Of a DNA stretch of 64,000 bases, positions 61,401 through 64,000 are shown in pieces. The stretch comes from Ramazzottius varieornatus (taxonomy: Eukaryota; Tardigrada; Eutardigrada; Parachela; Ramazzottiidae). Under the pieces are notes generated by a model. It saw nothing but the letters and a program-made list of their open reading frames with translations, did no database searches and was not told the origin of the DNA. Position numbers and translations under genes: made by a program. The stretch spans positions 186,001 to 250,000 of the forward strand of contig BDGG01000017.1 in the NCBI GenBank assembly GCA_001949185.1. The letters run 5' to 3'. Each line of letters begins with the position of its first letter. Within the stretch, counting starts at the first letter, position 1.

Positions 61401-64000
61401 TCATCTTTAGGCGAATATAGCCAGTAAAGGTTCGATGAAATTGACACTACAGACGGTTGTACCTGATCGTTTGGGACCGTGTCTCAGTACGGTCAACTTC
61501 TCGTTGGACGCCGGAACGGGTACTTCCCAGGTGCAGGCGGTGTCTTTCAAGCTGAATATCCTTCCCGGTCGGCTGAGGTTGTACGAAGAACCCATCATCA
61601 TCAAAGATCTTTTTCCGGTACGTCAGAACGATCTTAGAACTACCTGTAGATATTAAGACTTGACCAGATGAGGTAATTGTGGCTTAAATGTAGTGCACGT
61701 GGGTCCAGAGGAACATCACCGTCTTCAACACATTCAAGAAAGACGTCGAGATCATGAACATCTACAGCGAAGAGTTCCCTCAGCTGGCGATGGACTCCTT
61801 CCTCAGTGGCGTTGACGTTTCACCCCAAACAGGCCTTGCTGTAAGAGCAATTAGGACTTTAGGGATCGTTTTTCCAAGATCGTTTTCCCAAGTGGCGCAC
61901 GCTTTCAACTAGTAATACCGAGAGCGTGCGCCACTTTCAGAAAGCAATCTCGTCGAGATTTCCCAGTGGCGCACGCTCTCACTTATCGACATTGAAAACA
62001 TGCGCCATTTGGAACAGCAGTTTTATCGAATTAAGGTCTCTATTTTCTTTTGAAACATGTCCTTAGATTTTGCCGTTCGGATGTTAGAAATGATGTTTTC
62101 TTTTCGCAGTTTGACACGCTGACGTTCGACGCGCGATATTTGTGCAAAGATCTTCCAGGGCTCTGCTACGTCGGCTTCGATTTGGATGGCTCTACAGAAC
62201 GTAAGTTTCCCAGCCTTCTCGATGAACCAGCTTATTCATGGGGGTTCTCAATCTGCAGGCTCGGAAGCATGGAAGAGACCATTTCGAGTCATCAGTCACA
62301 GCTCGGTGGAAGTTGACCGTCGAATGCTCAACCGGACGTTGGAGCTGTGGAACATGGCTAGTGGCGGCGAAAGCCTCGACGACTTTTTCAAGTAAGCATT
62401 GGCCACCTTTTTGTCACTCTCCGATGTTAACCGGTCTTTCTAATAGCATCGATACTTCGGTTAAAGTGACAACCAAAGACGCGGGAAGCTTCCATTTGCC
62501 CATCACGCTGCAGTTCATTTTCCCGCCGCCGCTCATCAACCCAAAGTCCTACCCAGTGGCTTTTCCTCTTTTGACCATCGGTAACTTCTCGGTGAGTCCC
62601 TTATGCTTGATCGACGAAGGCGTAATGACAGTTTTCGAGAGTGGAAGTGACTGAGCTGTCTGTAGGAAATCGACGTGGAACTGATCAACCCCACCCACAA
62701 AGTCCTCTTTGTCCAAGCATATGTTCTTCGGGACGACAGACCTGCCGTACTTAGCACGGACATCTTCTACGTCAAGTCCATCGTGCCGAAAGTAAGTCGA
62801 AGATTCTGTTCAAACTCTGATGATTGAAAGATCTGCTAAGAGAAACTCCAGTTTCTTTCACGCACCTGCATGCTTAGTTGGCGTATGATATTGGTGATTC
62901 GATGTACGCATGTACATGAATGGTAGCTGTACTCTTGTACCTGCATACTTGGTTAGCTAGGGAATCACCCAGTTTCATATACGTAGGTGCTTGAGAGACT
63001 GGCGATTATGTGTTTGCTACCGGGAAAAGTTGCGAAATACGAAATGTCTGATGTGTTTCCTTGTAGGGTACGTCGGAGGGGTTCTACGGTGTGGATGACG
63101 AACGCCTGCCATCGAAGCTTCGCTTACCGACACCGGTGAAGGGGACAGCAGCGTCCGTAGTGCCGCCTGGAGGAACCTTCCTGGTTCGCTTGGTTTTCCA
63201 GCCCAAAGCTGAAGCTTGTATCACTGGTATTCTGTACCTTCGGAACAACTTGACGTTCACAGAGGCTGTACCAGTAAGAGGCTGTGGTGTGGAACCCAAG
63301 ATCAGATTTTCCAACGATGCCTCGGCGGTCACTCTACCCACTAACTTGACCGTCAAGTTCACAACCAAAGACGCTCTCTATTGCCACGATAGTAAGATTA
63401 GCCGGACCTGACGGTTTTGCCGATTCCGCTTTATCCCAAAGGCCGGCAAAGAGCAGTGTGCAGTCTGTCATACGCCTGCATACTTTCGCTCCAAATTGAA
63501 TACAAGAGTCAAGTGTATGCGGGATCGTGATGGTTCTGTGCGTTTTGTTTGCCGACCTTCTGAGTGATGCTGCTGTATACAATTATGTTTGGCTTTATCA
63601 TTGTGTGAAAGTAGGCAAGTGCTTGATGTAACATGACCCTTGTTAACGTGAAGTCTTTGCAGAAACAGTGGAGACGGGTGACCGCTCCAAGATCCTCCGG
63701 ACCGGTAAGTTTTCTGTGCTGAACACGGGTGGCGCCTACGTGTCGATCGAACGAGTGGAAGTGCAAGAAGAAGACTGGTACCATCGAAGCTTCGCTCTAC
63801 CCAAGAGCGGGCCCTTCCTTTTGGCGCCCAACAAGAGTCGACGCCTTCTCGTCGAGTTCAACCCGGACTTCGGCCAGACCACCAAAGTCGGCAAGGTGCT
63901 GGTCCATGTGACGGATAGAAATGAGCCGTTCGTCTACAAAGTGGTGGCACAGGTGGATGCCAAGGCGGCAGAGGCCTGTCGACCAGTCTTTGGGCGCTCG
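55436..64000 (+). CDS. TMEM131: TMEM131, 5' part (runs off the window)
   Basis: Twenty exons in phase: 55436-55569, 57270-57371, 57520-57634, 57732-57848, 58096-58335, 58533-58680, 58759-58880, 59179-59284, 59353-59461, 59544-59700, 60894-61061, 61129-61338, 61411-61617, 61694-61840, 62110-62200, 62259-62391, 62447-62591, 62666-62791, 63067-63391, 63663-64000+. The protein starts with a signal peptide (MGSLKKISLLLVALLGVLSL). Repeated PapD-like beta domains follow: EPSVLDFESVYETIGQV, APSPFRILPIEHPRVPLNGE, STVGVLDFGVV, IVKSDFPTMLPPFSMTNVIS, LRNNLTFTEAVPVRGCGVEP. TMEM131 is an ER membrane protein that binds collagen C-propeptides through its PapD-like domains and recruits TRAPPIII for collagen secretion. 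Exon 2's donor (GA|GTTGGA) is weak but is the only one keeping frame. The transmembrane segment and tail lie beyond the window. Confidence 0.93.
55570..57269 (+). other. TMEM131 intron 1 (1.7 kb)
   Basis: Frames within it, including an antisense one at 57114-57488 that overlaps exon 2, have no support. It is the longest intron of this gene and, unlike its other introns, carries no GTGGCGCAC hairpin. Confidence 0.6.
58360..58500. repeat. GTGGCGCAC hairpin repeat
   Basis: CTCGGAAAACAAACTCGAC at left, CCAAGTGACGTGCTTCTGCA..GTGCGCCACTTGG, and TCTTGCCAAGTTTACCTGCC at right. TMEM131 intron. Confidence 0.8.
58965..59080. repeat. GTGGCGCAC hairpin repeat
   Basis: TTAGTGGCGCACCTTTTCAA..GCGTGCGCCACTTAA with GATCGGCAGACGAAACGTGC at left. 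TMEM131 intron. Confidence 0.85.
59745..59940. repeat. GTGGCGCAC hairpin repeats, two units
   Basis: CAAGTGGCGCACGTTAGCGG..GTGTGCGCCACTTAG, then CAGGTGGCGCACATTGTGAG..TGTGCACCGCATGG. TMEM131 intron. Confidence 0.85.
61860..62035. repeat. GTGGCGCAC hairpin repeats, two units
   Basis: CAAGTGGCGCACGCTTTCAA..GTGCGCCACTTTC, then CCAGTGGCGCACGCTCTCAC..ATGCGCCATTTGG, joined by CAATCTCGTCGAGATTT. TMEM131 intron. Confidence 0.88.
62858..63000. repeat. ACCTGCATAC hairpin repeats, two degenerate units
   Basis: CACCTGCATGCTTAGTTGGC..ACGCATGTAC, then ACCTGCATACTTGGTTAGC..ATACGTAGGT. TMEM131 intron. Confidence 0.65.
63473..63526. repeat. ACCTGCATAC hairpin repeat
   Basis: ACGCCTGCATACTTTCGCTC..AGTGTATGCGGG in a TMEM131 intron. 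Confidence 0.7.

Overview
The window is animal nuclear DNA from a draft assembly: all protein genes are split by short GT-AG introns, there is one 50-N gap, and the gene set (CYFIP, exportin-6, TMEM131, a Shaker-type Kv1 channel, a SMYD protein, the C-terminal part of 26S proteasome subunit Rpn5, SMIM20/MITRAC7, a membrane-anchored acid phosphatase) is metazoan. I cannot place the phylum. The divergent Kv1, compact genes and dense small DNA transposons suggest an invertebrate, possibly an early-branching one.

Layout. 0.8-3.8 kb: SMYD-like gene (-) carrying a TIR transposon, a retroelement remnant and a second MITE in its introns. 5.1-5.5 kb: a tiny single-Ig-domain gene (-). 6.3-13.7 kb: a complete 22-exon CYFIP gene (-), preceded only 95 bp upstream on the same strand by SMIM20/MITRAC7 (13.8-14.1 kb). 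16.0-16.9 kb: an unrecognised 3-exon gene (-). 17.6-27.7 kb is a transposon graveyard: a decayed PIF/Harbinger element, several TIR elements, a large foldback element nested in another TIR element, and a frameshifted FLYWCH/MULE transposase. 28.2-28.8 kb: the C-terminal exons of PSMD12/Rpn5 (-), followed by unresolved coding-like stretches to 31.2 kb. 31.6-37.0 kb: complete 15-exon exportin-6 (+). 37.6 kb: a decayed copy of the first Kv1 exon. 39.7-42.4 kb: complete 7-exon Kv1 channel (+). 42.7-50.5 kb: a locally duplicated block with two copies of a small secreted cysteine-rich gene, two copies of a secreted Gly/Tyr-rich gene, and broken Kv1 exons. 51.6-53.9 kb: complete 8-exon histidine acid phosphatase (-). 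55.4 kb to the end: TMEM131 (+), running off the window.

Repeats. Two unrelated families of short inverted-repeat units share one architecture (arms of about 10-12 bp around a loop of about 30 nt, often in tandem): one with CAAGTGGCGCAC/GTGCGCCACTTG arms, at more than 20 loci and mostly in introns, and a rarer one with ACCTGCATAC/GTATGCAGGT arms. Several longer TIR elements appear to end at TA dinucleotides.

Functionally the genes are mostly housekeeping and do not form a pathway: actin nucleation control (CYFIP), actin/profilin nuclear export (XPO6), proteasome, cytochrome oxidase assembly (SMIM20), collagen secretion (TMEM131), lysosomal phosphatase. The most unusual parts are the duplicated secreted-peptide block, the altered Kv1 pore signature, the degraded SET motif in the SMYD gene, the very short SMIM20-CYFIP gap and the repeated hairpin family.
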